A DNA stretch of 64,000 nt, from contig JBAIZL010000005.1 of the NCBI GenBank assembly GCA_036971475.1, positions 169,307,886 through 169,371,885 of the forward strand. Direction: 5' to 3'. Made by a program: the position numbers and the translations under genes. Shown here one piece after another: positions 47,982 to 60,740 of the stretch (positions within the stretch are counted from its first letter, which is position 1; each line of letters starts with the position of its first letter). The notes beneath the pieces are model-generated. The model was not told the DNA's origin. It worked only from the letters and a program-made list of their open reading frames with translations, and made no database searches. The stretch is from Prosapia bicincta. Its lineage: Eukaryota > Arthropoda > Insecta > Hemiptera > Cercopidae.

Positions 47982-49860
47982 ATGGATAGGTTATCGGTCC
48001 TGATACGGAATGCCAATGGCGTTAAATGTAAAAAATTAGAGCTTCTTTGCTATATGCATAGAAACGACTATAATCTAGCGCTTATTACAGAAACACACCT
48101 AAACCCCCGAGATAAATTCTCAATGCCAAAATTTAAAGTTTACCGCACTGAAAGGACAACGGACAAGAAGCCTTGGCTATTATAATAGATAAACGTATTT
48201 AACATTTTGAATGGTTTTTGCACTCACTCAAGCAACAGGTATTAGGCCTTATAACTCAACGGTAGCATCACAATACTTGTATCAGCGTACAAACCCCCGG
48301 GTTCTGTTGATTACACCCGCGATTTAGAAGTCCTTCTACAGACCTCCAGTAGGGTAATAAACGCCGGAGACCTGAATTCTAAACACACATGGGGCTGTAA
48401 GTCTACAAACACAGGAGGCCGGCAACTCCAAACCTTCATACAAAACACAACAGCTATACTGCTGGCCCCTTCTGAACCAACACACCACAGCACTTACCAC
48501 ACGGAAGACATTTTGGGATATAGTTATTGCGAAAGGTCTGCTAGTGTCACCACAACTTCACACCGATAGATATCTGAATTCAGATCACTACCCCGTGATA
48601 ATGGCGGTCTCTGGAAGCCCTGCTCACAGAGAGGTAAGGAAGATGCTGAGCTACAGACTAGCTGACTGGGAGTTATTCTGGTCCCAGCTGGACACCACTC
48701 TACCTGCCTTCCTAAATGTCGACACACCACTGGACATAGACAAAGCCGTCGGTAGCCTTACGACGGCAATACGTACTGCGATTACTAACGCGGTACCAGT
48801 TAAATGTCAGCCCAGACACTATGTACACATACCAAGGCACATACTACAGCTAATCACCCGGCGAAATAGGATCCACCGGGCATTGCAACACGGGGTAAAC
48901 AGATGCATTCCACACACAACACTTAATCGCATTAAGAGCCAAATTAGGGAACTAATTCAGTACAAAGTCGATGGCTTCCAAGCGGAATTTATTGACTTTA
49001 AACACAACAGATACACCCATCTGACCGATGGTTAAACACTTCACGCTCGAACCACTGCACTATCCTTCACTCATCGGCGCGAATAGGGAGGTGGGCGACC
49101 AGGTCGATAAAGTTTACTTGTTTGCTAACACGCTTGAGAGAACGTTCCAACCAAACGACCAACCAGCTGATGCAGCCGTTACAGCTAAAGTAGACTTAGA
49201 AACAGCACAGTTTGCCTACTGCCAAACTTGCCTACATTAGAGCCAAACACTGACATTATAATCACAGAGATAAAGTGAGCAATCTCACAAACAAACTCCA
49301 GGAAACTCACGGAGAAAGCGATCACTTATCTCTCAAATATCTACAATGCTATACTCCAGACACAACACTTCCCGGACGCTTGGAAGGAGGCCAAATCTTG
49401 ATCTTCCCCGAACCAGGAAAAGATCACAGCAAACCTGACACATACAGACCGATAAACTTGTTGAATACGATGGGCAAGGTATTTGAAGAAATCCTGCTCA
49501 AACGTATCAACAAGCATATCCAAACACACAACATACTGAGGTCAGAGCAATTTGGCTTTAGGACAAAACACTCGGTCACGCATCAGCTGTTGAGAGTGGT
49601 GGAGCATGCAACCAAGGATTTCAACAATTACTGATCGACTGGGGTAGTCTTCCTGGACATTGAAAAGGCATTTGACCAGGTATGACACAACGGAATCTCA
49701 GTGAAACTACGACACCATGCCTTTCCAGAACACCTAGTTAGCTCAAGGTTCTACAAACAGGCTCATGCACATACAACATCCACACTCATTTCCTCACTGG
49801 GTAGATATAACCCCACCCACAACACACACAGACGACCGCTGTCCTTACTGACAGCCTATC
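47982..49860 (+). pseudogene. LINE ORF2: endonuclease and partial reverse transcriptase, broken
   Basis: It starts MDRLSVLIRNANGVKCKK at 47982 (the N-x-N-G motif of APE endonucleases), then LITETHL with the catalytic Glu. After a frameshift come SAYKPPGSVDY (about 48276), GDLNSKHTWGC (about 48369) and LNSDHYPVI (about 48574), which are the remaining endonuclease motifs. The RT begins near 49425 with KPDTYRPINLLNTMGKVFE and SEQFGFRTKHSVTHQL, then after a stop VVFLDIEKAFDQV (first catalytic Asp). It ends before YxDD. In life it nicks target DNA and copies the element RNA. Confidence 0.88.
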
Positions 49861-49861
49861 T

Positions 49862-50505
49862 TTACCCATAACAGAGAAAAAAAATAAAAATAAACATACT
49901 AATAGATTCTGCTTCACAGTTATGTTCCAGGTGACGCAGGGGCACATCTCCAGGGTCGTAGCTTAGCCCCAATGGAAGTACTAATTTGATTGCATGCCTT
50001 TTCAGTTTCGAGTAGGCAACAAAAGAAGAGGTGGATGCCATTCCTGCCATAGACTCATTAACAAGGTATTTGTAAGGTAATACCCCTCCTTATTCCTTAG
50101 CATAAAGTGATCCAAGCCCCCAGGGTTCCTGCATGATCTGTCGCGGGATTTCCCCTGGCAGCGTTTCTTTCATGCCAGGTTTTTTCATCCCGCTCTTAGT
50201 GCGACACTTACTGTTTAATTTCACTATCTCCTGATTCTCTATGGAAAGGGCTTATGAGCTTGGTACATGGGCAATCAATCCCGTTTCCTTCACTCACGGT
50301 AAGGATACTAATCGCATGGGCATGTGAGACGGAGATAACTCGCTAGAGGTTGACTGCGACGAGGGTTGGGCGTGTCTTGTTGTCCCAGACCCGGGTAAAA
50401 AAAGGTTTTCTGTATAAAAGACCAAAATGTGTATGAGCTGTATTAATTGGGTTTGCTCATTTAATATATTTTTATTTTGTGTTAATTTCATATTGCTCTA
50501 GTGAA
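49862..50505. other. GC-richer non-coding stretch, probably transposon-derived
   Basis: Unlike the general AT-rich background (for example CCCCTGGCAGCG, GACCCGGG). No protein match is seen on either strand. It may be the untranslated end of an element joined to the LINE. Confidence 0.35.
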
Positions 50506-50509
50506 AGAG

Positions 50510-50900
50510 CTATGGTATTTTTTTTTGTTGATGCCAAGAACTCAAGGTCTTGTTTAATGTCCATGTGTGACCTATTACTAATATTAGTTATCAGAAAAGG
50601 GTAGTGTTATTTATAATGTGATTTGTTAATGTTTGTTGAAATCTAAGGCCTGTTTATCTAGTGCAGAATTTATTATAGTCTGTACAGCTTAGCATATATG
50701 TACCTAGTGCTTATGGTTTACCTTGTTTGTTTGTGTTGAATGTTGTTTCAAGTTTGTTGTTAGTTGATGGGTTTTGTATGTTTTGCTTATGTATGTAAGT
50801 GTGATACATTTTCTCCCTGTTATGTTGTTTTAATCCGTTACTTCGTGCCAAAGTTGATCAATTATTGTGTTACTGTATCCATTACCATGAGCTGGATATT
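50510..50900 (-). pseudogene. Penelope-like element fragment (linker and GIY-YIG endonuclease)
   Basis: The minus strand reads KTYKTHQLTTNLKQH (about 50790-50740), the basic linker typical before the endonuclease. After a frameshift it reads MLSCTDYNKFCTR, stop, TGLRFQQT (about 50695-50640), matching the C-x-D-C-N-K-F-Y-I-G-Q-T-G-R-S-F core of Penelope GIY-YIG domains with Tyr and Gly positions mutated. Dead. GGCTGAAACGCCGACGG at 50988, with an AT-rich tail, may be a terminal signature of this or another copy. Confidence 0.65.
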
Positions 50901-51459
50901 TAGTTTTTGTTATTAGGTAAATATTTATTTTTTAATACAGTAATAATATTGTAGTTCTGATAGTAGCCATAAGTTAGACTGTGAATGGCTGAAACGCCGA
51001 CGGAAATTTTAAATTAAATAAAATAGTTTTGTATAGTTTATTTCAAATTCCAGAGTCGTATTCCTTAGAGCCCTATAGTTTGTTTATTGTCTTGTGTTAT
51101 TCACTAGTCCTGATTATTTATAACTTCATAAAGACATCAGATGCATTTTATTATTACAACAGTGTAGAAAGTTGATGTGCATCTTTGTAATATATCATTG
51201 CCATATATAAATCGAGTAATACACACAAACCCTGTAATATTTATTTAAACGTTTTGCTTTGCTCAACACATATATACATAGAATTAGTCTTTAGTAGGAG
51301 CTTTGCGTCTCGTTATTTTAGGGTTTTACTGAAAGAACACACAATAGATAATTATAAAGAATGTAGAAATAATTTTGGACTAATGTAAAGACGTAAACTT
51401 TATTTGTCTAAATATGAGAAGTAAACCTACATTACTGGATAGCCATGAGATACCTCTAT

Positions 51460-51720
51460 TAACCCCAGTTGAGTGCAGGTCTACTCCAGATATGCGAGTA
51501 GAGTTAGCAGGGTGGCTCCAGGGGCAAGAGGTAGTCTTCTCTCTACCCAGTACCAGGGGAACATTATTTAATTTCCTTAGTCCTACCTAATTCCATCTAC
51601 GTTTCCTTTTGCTGCTTCTTACAAAGGGGTGTAACGATTAGACATCCCTTTACGTCTTCGTTAGAGAGTAGGCATACCTCAGGAACGTAACGTCTCTCAC
51701 TTTCCTCTAAATTAACTAAA
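51460..51720 (+). repeat. Single diverged relative of the 136-bp satellite
   Basis: Contains TACCAGGGGAACATTA, AAAGGGGTGTAACG and AGAGAGTAGGCATACCTCAGGAACG in the same order as the satellite monomers at 40-42 kb. Confidence 0.55.
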
Positions 51721-51765
51721 TTCACTTTCCTCTTTAAAATACACACAACCAAAACTTATTTTTTG

Positions 51766-52005
51766 TGTTTAAACATTTTGCAATAGTTATGTTAAATGTG
51801 TTTAAACACTTTGCAATAGTTATGAAACGTGTATAAAATGTGTTTTAAATACTTTGTAATAGTTATGGAATGTGAATAAAATGCGTTTAAATACTTTGCA
51901 ATAGTTTTGAAACTTGTATAAAATGTGTTTTAAATACTTAGCAATAGTTATTAATCGTTTAAAAATGCGTTTAAACACTTTGAAATAGTTATGAAACGTG
52001 TATAA
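51766..52005. repeat. Tandem repeat, about five units
   Basis: Direct copies of GTGTTTAAACACTTTGCAATAGTTATGAAACGTGTATAAAAT. Unit length varies (about 38-62 bp) because some copies lack the GTATAAAATG segment. Confidence 0.85.
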
Positions 52006-53123
52006 ATTTCATGTTTCAACTGCTGCTTAACTTTCATCATAGTAGTTTCTGCCTTTCGGTTGTCAATCCGTAAAACAGACTCTTGCCAACATCCTCAAAC
52101 TTTTTGTGGAGTTTTTGAAATGTTAGTTTCACTACTCATATATACGTAATAATTAAAATAAAATTTTAATTATAATTTAAAATGACTTATTGCATATTTT
52201 ATTTAAACCTGATTAATTTCAGCATTTTTAATTGTACATTCAAGTGCTATAATTATATTTTCAAATTTATTTATTTTTTCTTTTTAGTGACACATTTAAA
52301 TGTTGTACCTAAATATAACTGTGATAATTTATTGAATCATTGCTCATGCAAACAAAATATTCAAATTTCGTCTTTGGTTAAACACGCTGTAGCTTAAATG
52401 TAGCGTTAAAAGGGTTGCATTATGCTAGAATCAGGCGCGTCAATACAAATTATCCATACATTAAAACCACATCTTAAAAAAATTATTACAAATGTCTTCT
52501 CTATGAATTTAATTTAAAATTATTTAAGGATATGAAATACTCTTCTGAGAGTTATGGCTATAAATGTAGATAAATATTGAGTATATGAATATGGTATATA
52601 TTAAATTTTTTATAGAACTACAATGTATAGCGTTCAGATTAGGTGGAAAAACATTATGTTAGTTTAAGAAACAAATAAAATTGTCAAGACTGGTTACCAA
52701 CGCTTAGGTCATTGTTTTAAACATTAAAACAATTAACTAAATAAATTTTCTAAAAAAATACATAAAATACCTAATATAAATTTCACACACAGCTTTTGCA
52801 GCTGTTTCTGGGGTATATGAGAAACAGCTTCTAATCTGTTAGATGTGCATATTTTAGGCTTGTTAAATTCTTTGGACACATTAACCAAAAAGTAAGAAAA
52901 TTTCGATTATACTTTTAATGACACACACTAAAGGGCAACGTTTCGGTAAGAGTTTTTGTTAGAAAAATTAATCCTTTTTAAGTTTAAAAATTCTATTGTT
53001 AGAATTCGGTAACCTGACCTTGAAGAGCTTTATTATGTTTCTGTAGAATAAAGTATGTAATTTCAAAATTATATGATTGTGTTTCTTTATTTGTTTACAA
53101 ATATATATGTACACAACTCACAC

Positions 53124-53265
<142 letters not shown>

Positions 53266-53699
53266 AAATATTAATTATTTTTTAGACAGAAATAGACACT
53301 AAGTATCTATATTTTATGATTTTATTTACTAAACAACTACTATGGAAAAAATATTTTAAAGTCAATTCCTACTGATGTGGACAAAGAAAAAAAATTATTT
53401 GGATTACTTTTTAGTTTATAAATACATTTAACATAAATATATGTATACATAAGACAGATTTACAATAATAAGTTGAAAACAAAAAAAAGGATTTCCTTTC
53501 AATTTTTAATTTTTCTCTCTATACAGTATATGGTGTTGGACTATTATTTTCGTTTGTTACTATTTATTGGCTTGTTTCATTTCTAATTTATGAAGCTGGT
53601 GGCGGTTTATAATTTCTCATTATATCCATCTCTTGTAATGCTTTAATATTGCAAGGAACTTTTCTCTTCTAATATCATATACATCTTTAAGTAAACTAT

Positions 53700-53800
53700 A
53701 GCAAAAAGGTAGTTGGATCAGTGCCAAAGTGCTAGATATCATTCATGTGGTCCCTCAGTTCGAACCTGACCGGGTCGCAAATTATTTTAAATTTAAATAA
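53700..53800 (+). mobile_element. tRNA-derived SINE head, copy 1
   Basis: AGTTGGATCAGTGCC (A-box-like) and CAGTTCGAACCTG (B-box-like) are about 35 bp apart, followed by an AT-rich tail. The 60.7 kb element (minus strand) shares the layout: AGTTGGCTCATTGCC, CTAG, CATG, CTCAGTTCGAA. No acceptor stem pairing, so not a functional tRNA. Confidence 0.55.
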
Positions 53801-55739
53801 TTGAATAAATATTTAAAAAACCTGTATTAACATCAAATGTCATCTACTGTAGGCCTAGAAAAAAAATATTTGAACTTGATTAGACGAATAAAAACGATTT
53901 TAGTAGAGATTGAAAATTTGTACAAGATACATATAAGGAAAGTGTGAGCTAACAGATGGAATTGAAAAACTAAATAAATATACTGGTTTTATGTTTCAGT
54001 ATATCCAACTGTAGGCGTTACCTTCACGAAAAATACCTGTGTTAGTCATGAAATAGTTACAAGTAGTACAGGTCTTGAAGCTACAATTTACACAATAAAC
54101 ACTGTTAATTAACTTATACTTGACGTGAACCCAACCTTTACCAGCTGAATGCCTTGCCAAGTGTTTCGAATGCGAGGAGGCTTCTCTCTCCATGTCTCCC
54201 TCGCGAAAGCTCTTTCTTTCTCCTGTCCCTAAATTTGTGATAGTTTAAAAATTTTTAAATATTAAATAAATACTCGTAGTTTCAAACAATTAGAAATTTA
54301 TTAATTGATATTTTAATCTAAATTGATAAAATAAATAATTTAACATTTTTTAATGCCATGGTTATTTAAAAATATTAGGTATTTAGAAGCACATGTTATA
54401 AACTAAATAACAAACATTTTGAACATAAAAAAACAAAAATGATGTCTTTGAAGTACTAGATGTGGTAAAGCGCAAATTTTCTTTAAAATCCAAATAATGA
54501 AGCTTGACAAATTTATTAATAGTCGTACGAGTTATAAGGGTTTTCATATCTCCTAAAGAAAAACAAACACAATCAGGAAAGAAAAATTGTACTGAAACGA
54601 AAGAAAAAGAAAAGACTATTGTGTGTAGATGTAATTCATTAATTGAGTAGTTATATACCTGCTTATGACTCAATCTAACATCTTATACTTAATAACTCAT
54701 TTAATACCTAATAATATTATTCTATCCCAGTAAGGAGAATCAGGAAAGACCTCCCTTACGAAAACTAAATTGTTTTTTAAATTAAATCGAATAATTGAAT
54801 AAATATTAACAAAATTATGTCGTATTATATTAAATATAAGACAACGTATCTATATAATCATATATCTATATATGACAACATTTATAATCAATATTAAATG
54901 TTTTGTTGTTAATGAAAATTTACTTTCGTTATTTTGAAGTTATTTTCTATTTATTCAATTCCATACCAAGATTCTCAGATTTAAATTTTATTTATGAAGT
55001 TTGAATAAAAATAAATAAGTACCGTAATGAAACATTTAAGATGTATTAATTTAAGAAGTATTACGCATTTAGGAATATAAGGGCTATGCAATAATCTAAA
55101 AGTGTTAATTTCAACTCTAATTTTTAGTTTTTATAAAACTCATGATGTATCGAAATTGATACAAAACGTATTTCTGTGATACCTTTACAGGAAGAAATAT
55201 AAAAACATCAAATTTCCTCTTTATTTGTTACACCACAAATTCAGTACGGCGTTATTATGGCAGAGGAGTCTAAGCTATAGTGAAATCTTTTGCAAGATGT
55301 AACTCTTCAATATTTTCCTTTCTTCTTGGTATCTCTTGAGAGATGGCTGTAAGCTTTTCAATCATTATTTATATTTATCCTTCTCTGATAGAAGTTGGGG
55401 GAGGTTTTTTTTTTGTGACACAAGACAACACACAAACATTCAAAGTAAAACGTTACACATACATACAGCATTTTATTACTCACATATAATATTAAGAAAG
55501 GTAGCAGGTAGATATCTCTCTTTAATTTCAGGAAAACAAAATTAATTCCTGAAAGCCGTTGATTTCTCTATTCCCAAGATCAGATCCGATCTTGAAATAA
55601 CCCCTCTCTTACTGCTTTCTTACTTTACTCAGCCCCGCTCATTGATTTCAATCCTCCCACACTTGAGCCAAACAATTACTCAAAATTCTTTCCTTTTCTT
55701 CACCTTTCTGCTGATAAAATTCAAAGTATCATAACCTTA

Positions 55740-56700
55740 TTTAAGACTCCCTAGGTTCTCTATTTCGACTGCCTTACGGTTAATTCTAGTCCTGTAGTTT
55801 TCCACTTGAGAAATATGTCGACAAGACTGGAAATCAATGGTATGTCTTGTATCACAGATCACAGTGGTGCGTGTACAGAGGCGACGTTTTCTGCTTGTTT
55901 TTAAGGCTAAGTTTGTGCTCTTCAAGCCTAGCTGAGATACGTTCATTTGGCCAATGTAGGGTATCTTACAAATTCCATAAGAAACGGAAAATGGTTTTCC
56001 AAGAAGATCTTATCTTTGAGTTACTAAGAACCTTGCCGATGCTCAAGTTAGATTTGTAGACAGAACGCATACCATGCCTCCTAAAGAGGCTGCCAATTCT
56101 ATCAGTGGTCCCTCTAGTAAAGGGCAGAGAAACAGTACCATTTTTCTCAGTCTCCTTCTCGTCCACGTCAACCGGAAGGACACTTTGGCGGTGTAACGCT
56201 TTATCAATGGCACAATCCTTATATCCATTGCTTCTAAGCACCTCTCGTATTGTAAGAAGTTCATGGTCCCTTGAATGGATGTCGGTCAACTAGTGAGACC
56301 AAGAGAAAAGCGTGTTAGCGACAGCCTGGATTTGTGATGGGTAGTGGTGTGACTCAGCGTTAAGATATCTATTGGGGAAAGTCGGTTTTCTGTAGACCGA
56401 ATGGTGAACACAACCATTCTGACACTTCCTAACCAAGACGTCCAGAAACGGTAAACAGCTATCGCTCTCCAGTTAAAAAATGAAAAATATCCTGGAGTGG
56501 CGATAGTTGAGGTTCGTAAGGTACTTATCAAATTCTGTGCCACCAAGTTGCTGAATCATAAAGACGTCATCCACATAACGAAACCAAGTTTTAGGCCTTA
56601 GAGGACATCATTCTTGCTTAAAGAATGTCATAAAAATATTGGCTACAGCTGGAGGAAGAGAAGATACCATAGGGGCACCATCAAGCTCAGGCAGCTATTT
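55740..56700 (-). pseudogene. Penelope-like retroelement, RT C-terminal part and GIY-YIG endonuclease
   Basis: Reading the minus strand from 56700: PAVANIFMTFFKQE, then RYVDDVFMIQQLGG (56580-56540) with the catalytic YVDD of the reverse transcriptase. Next come LPFLDVLVRKCQNGCVHHSV and YRKPTFPNRYLNAESHHYPS after a frameshift, SLPFTRGTTDRIGSLFRRHG (about 56140-56080), and after another shift the endonuclease core PYIGQ...RISARLEEH (about 55960-55905) and a C-terminal zone to 55740. Penelope-like elements prime reverse transcription with this endonuclease. Frameshifts and lost motifs show it is dead. The 5' part is missing beyond about 56720. Confidence 0.88.
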
Positions 56701-57310
56701 AATAAACAAAAAGTAAGTGTTTTTGGGACAGTGTTATATCTTAGATCTGGCTAAACTCTGCCTCACACTTACGTTTTGTTTAACGTGTTTAGGCAACATG
56801 ATAGTCCTCTAATGGGATCTTCGTTTTTTTGGAGACTGCTTAAACATAGTTTGTCACTTTAAAGTGTGACAGTCAATGGATCTTAGCTACGGTTCCTAGA
56901 AATAGCAACAGATATCACTAGAACTTAACACAATTTCTCAATGAAAACTATATACAACAGAATTTTATCTAAAGATATATTAAAAAAATTTCTTATTTAA
57001 AGTTAAATATAATACGAACAAATTTACCACTTATTGGTTAAAGTGCATAGCATCTAACTTGTGCAATTTAAAACTAAAGTACAGAAAAATAGATGCAATA
57101 AGCTAAAGCCTTAGAGATAGTAATAGTTTTAGCATGTAGTAAAAAAAAAAACATTTTCAACCGTTATTTTAGAAAATGTGGTAGTTGGTGAAAAGAGCTT
57201 AAAAATGAATGACGATCCAAAACTGATATAATTCTATATTTTGTAATTTAGTAATCGTTATCCATAAGCCTGACTTTTTTGGTATTTAAAGTTGGTTATT
57301 TTATTTGAGA

Positions 57311-57314
<4 letters not shown>

Positions 57315-57382
<68 letters not shown>

Positions 57383-57498
57383 TATTATATAATTTATATA
57401 ATTAAGAAAAAAGTCAAGTTAAAACCATTCTTGTATTTTAAATATTTTTATTTATTTATTATATCACAAGAAAACGTATCACCATTATAAACACACAT

Positions 57499-57583
<85 letters not shown>

Positions 57584-57605
57584 CACACACACACACACAC
57601 ACACA
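57315..57605. repeat. (TA)n and (CA)n microsatellites
   Basis: (TA) at 57315-57375 and (CA) at 57492-57604, with 115 bp of AT-rich sequence between. Confidence 0.95.
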
Positions 57606-59085
57606 AAGTCAGTATTTATACAAAAAACATATTGTAAAAAAGTGGGCGAGCATGTATCTATACATAGCAGACTCAAATAGGAAATCACGGCTCTGAGTAG
57701 GCAATTTAACATCACAAATATCCAAAAACATTGTAAAAAATAGCCTGGAGTTTAACAAAATACAGTAGTATATACTGAATTGCGCATATACTAAAGATGT
57801 AAAGTATCTTTGCTGACGAAAAACTAAAATATTTGTGTTTGGTGTATTATTTCATTTTTCATTCATTTAACACTGCTTCATCTCCTGTTGAATATTATTA
57901 CTTTAATAGTATTCTTGACTTTTGTGTGAACGAATGAAGAAATAAATAGAGAAATAAAATGCGTTTTCCTTCTCTAAAATACGCTTCAAAATGTAAGGAC
58001 AATATTGAACTGATAAAAAGATTTGTGTTCGATAAAATAACGGATAAATTGAACTAACAAGAGCTGAGTTAATAGCATAAGACAAGACATGATCAAATAT
58101 TTACCTTAATGTTTTAGTTATTTACCTTTAATGCTTTCGTCCATTTACAGTCTTTCTATTGGTCATTTACAAGACCTACATGTAATAATGTAATTTATAA
58201 ACTAGTACTAATATATTTAAAAAGTTTTTGTATTAGTAATAAAAACATATTTTTGATTTTGAAATCAGAAAAGAAATAATATTTACATTAAAAACACAAA
58301 TTGTTTTAATTAATGAAGTTCACTCCGTGTAAACAAATATAATAATGATTATATTATGTCTAATTAATATTAATTTTCTTTTGTTATACGGCTAATTTGT
58401 TTAAATACTACAACAAATATATATATAAAAATAAAGTAGAACATAAAGGTTAGCCTAAACGATCTAATTAATTTGATTATACGTTTCGCTATCGTGAAAC
58501 AGGCAAGGTTTGTTATTGTAATATAGGAAACGGAATTTTTGTTATTGTAATGTTTTAATTTTGATTATAACCATAACGTCGACTAAATATGGATGAAATG
58601 TCAAAGTAAATAAATTAAATAAACTAGTCTTAAGCTATTCGTCAGTCCTGATTATTAATTGCACATGTCAGAAACATTTTATTATTATAAGGTGTTATTT
58701 ATTAAAAGGAAAAATAAGCCAAATAAAACGGGATAAATTTCAAGTAAAACAAGGAGTTGATAGTCCATTGCAGTTTTAAAGAGGAGTTTCCTTAATTAAA
58801 TAAAATTGTTCCCACAAATGTTTAGTGTCATATTAAAAACAAAATCGATAAAAACGTAAGTGTAATTTATTGATCACAATACATAAAATTTTTATGTAAA
58901 AATGGCAGTCGGTTTTATCTAGTCAAACTAGTCACTAAAAGTTTCTTTTGATTTAAAATAAAAATAAATACATTAGTCTCTGTATAAATTAAAAAGAGTA
59001 TTGAATTTGTTTTGACAGTTAATTATTCGAACGTCGTGTTGACATGCAGGGTGTTAGTGTCGAATTGCAGTTAGTTGCCTTGCCG

Positions 59086-59247
59086 CTAGAAGCCAGCACC
59101 GGGCTGCGCAAACTGAGCTACTTGCTTCTGACAGTTGATGAAACGTTCTTGGAAAGGCAGGTCCAGATTTCCGCGACACCCATAACCTCCAAGACGGTGG
59201 ATGGAGGCATAGTCGTAGCAGTTGACCACGCCATCACCATTGCAGTC
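59086..59247 (-). CDS. Lysozyme 2 last exon
   Basis: 162 nt, four cysteines, dockerin-like loop, TAG stop at 59088-59086. AATAAA on the minus strand at 58871-58866 is a possible poly(A) signal. Confidence 0.92.
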   Translation of the reverse strand, partial: DCNGDGVVNCYDYASIHRLGGYGCRGNLDLPFQERFINCQKQVAQFAQPGAGF

Positions 59248-60334
59248 CTGAGAAAATTATATTAATTTTGTTATTATAAACCATGTAATGAAATTACAGT
59301 GATAATTAAATAATAAAAATAATAATGATAATGAGATGCTAATAATAATAGTAATAATAATAATAAAATAACAATAATTACTGTATTAATATTAATATAA
59401 TATAATAATAGGAATAATAATAATACTAATGTGATCAAGGAGTGTAGATGGTTTGTATTGGGTTTATTAAAATAAAACGTTTAGTTTGTATTTTGGGATG
59501 TTTGTAAATTTTATTTTGCTTAAGTGATTTTAGATTTTCTTTTATTCATATAAAGAATTTCTAGCCTATGGTTGACCTGGAATTTCTAGGTTACGTTAAG
59601 TGAGACTTGATTCTACTTCGTGATTAGCAAAAGACAAGTCAGTGCCTTGTTTAATAGTGAATGTAGGTTCTTTTTTTGTTAAAAACTGCACCCAGGTTGC
59701 CCAATGTAGAATTTGTTACAGTGGGTGTATTTGATTTGTACCTGATGATGGGACTGTTTAAATTTTCGCTGTACGTTTTTGTGGTTTGTTTTTAACTTAT
59801 TGAGTACCTTGTTAAATTTTTGGTTGTTTTTTGTGATTTTCTGTTTTGTTTCCGCATGAGAGTATATTAATTTTATTTTTCTTCTCCGTTATGATATTTT
59901 CTGTTAGTTTCTTGAATACTGTGTTATGGTTAATTAATTATGATGTCTCATATCTATTTTTTGTGTAACTTTGGCAAGTCATAAATTTTACTATGTTAAA
60001 TAGTAAGAATAAATATTTCTTTTAAAAACTATTTTCATTGAAAATTAAAAACACTAATTTACATACAACACTCAGTTTTACAAACCAGACATGAAAGTTA
60101 GATCTTTTTCAACAATAGAAATTATATTTATTTAGTCGATAAAATACGTTCAAGAATATATTTTAACTACACACACATACACACACAGTGTGTATATATT
60201 ATAATATTTATTTAATAACCCCTTTGACACAAAATAAAGAAACAAAGTAGGCACACTTACTTGAGCAAACTTATTTAAGTAGTTGCTGACTGCCCTTCCT
60301 GCACATATGGGATCATTAGTGCATGTTGGGTAAG
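59086..60334 (-). CDS. i-type lysozyme 2, last two coding exons (5' exons outside window)
   Basis: Exon 60334-60261 (74 nt) encodes YPTCTNDPICAGRAVSNYLN and KFAQ, with acceptor GTTATAG|CT and donor CAA|GTAAGT. Exon 59247-59086 (162 nt) follows a 1,013-bp intron (acceptor TTCTCAG) and encodes DCNGDGVVNCYDYASIHRLG, GYGC and a C-terminus ending FAQPGAGF, stop TAG. Phases and lengths match exons 3 and 4 of lysozyme 1. The exon with the catalytic region is not in 60335-64000 and must lie further upstream. EF-hand-like loop positions D1, N3, D5, G6 and D12 are all present. The C-terminus lacks the long tail of lysozyme 1. It is a tandem paralogue, presumably secreted. Confidence 0.92.
59325..59435. 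repeat. (AAT)-rich low-complexity tract
   Basis: Interrupted TAATAA repeats in the lysozyme 2 intron. Confidence 0.85.
59620..59860 (-). pseudogene. Penelope-like endonuclease fragment in lysozyme 2 intron
   Basis: The minus strand reads LNKLKTNHKNVQRKFKQSHH (about 59800-59745), then VQIKYTHCNKFYIGQPGCSF (about 59745-59685), the GIY-YIG core of a Penelope-like element with C-N-K-F-Y-I-G-Q intact and T-G-R changed to P-G-C, then a stop. It lies in the intron of lysozyme 2 in sense orientation. Confidence 0.75.
60261..60334 (-). CDS. Lysozyme 2 penultimate exon
   Basis: 74 nt beginning in phase 1 (split codon completed by CT), with C-x-N-D-P-x-C as in lysozyme 1. Confidence 0.92.
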
Positions 60335-60659
60335 CTATAACAAACACGGAAAAGAATTAGGCAGAGAAAAAGGTTTTTTGAAGTTTACCCAAAATTCATT
60401 GTTTTATTTTGTTCATGAGATGTAATGTAGAGTTCAGAATCTTTTAATTTAATTCTAACAATAACTTTATTTGTCTTCATATATCCTGTTATATAGTAAT
60501 TTCCTTTATAGTTTATTAAATATATTTTACTTAGAAAAAGGCCATTATATTCCTTCGATTAGCTCACACTTTTCTGATATATATCTTGTACAAATTTCCA
60601 ATCGTTTTCAAAATACATTTTTATTCATGCAATCATACTTATATTGTAAAAATTGTGGA

Positions 60660-60740
60660 TTCTAGACCGGATTCGAACTGAGTATCTTCATGCTCAACGA
60701 CTAGGGCTTTCTGGCAATGAGCCAACTTTCCTATAACAGA
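60660..60740 (-). mobile_element. tRNA-derived SINE head, copy 2
   Basis: The minus strand has AAAGTTGGCTCATTGCC (A-box-like), CTAGTCGTTGAGCATG and CTCAGTTCGAATCCGG (B-box, near consensus). Related to 53700-53800. It lies upstream of the lysozyme 2 penultimate exon, probably intronic. Confidence 0.6.

Larger units (their letters stand above)
46180..49860 (+). mobile_element. Jockey-type LINE, 3'-truncated and frameshifted
   Basis: It contains ORF1, then a second ORF with an APE-type endonuclease and the front of the reverse transcriptase, all on the plus strand and all interrupted. The composition is far more GC-rich than the flanks, suggesting a fairly recent arrival relative to other relics. 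The element stops within the RT before the catalytic YxDD box. Loss of the 3' end is unusual, because LINEs normally truncate at the 5' end during insertion; a later deletion or insertion near 49860 is the likely cause. Confidence 0.85.

Noticed and set aside
60660..60740. Functional tRNA gene
   Set aside because: A- and B-box-like motifs are present, but acceptor and anticodon stems do not pair and related non-tRNA copies exist. SINE head.
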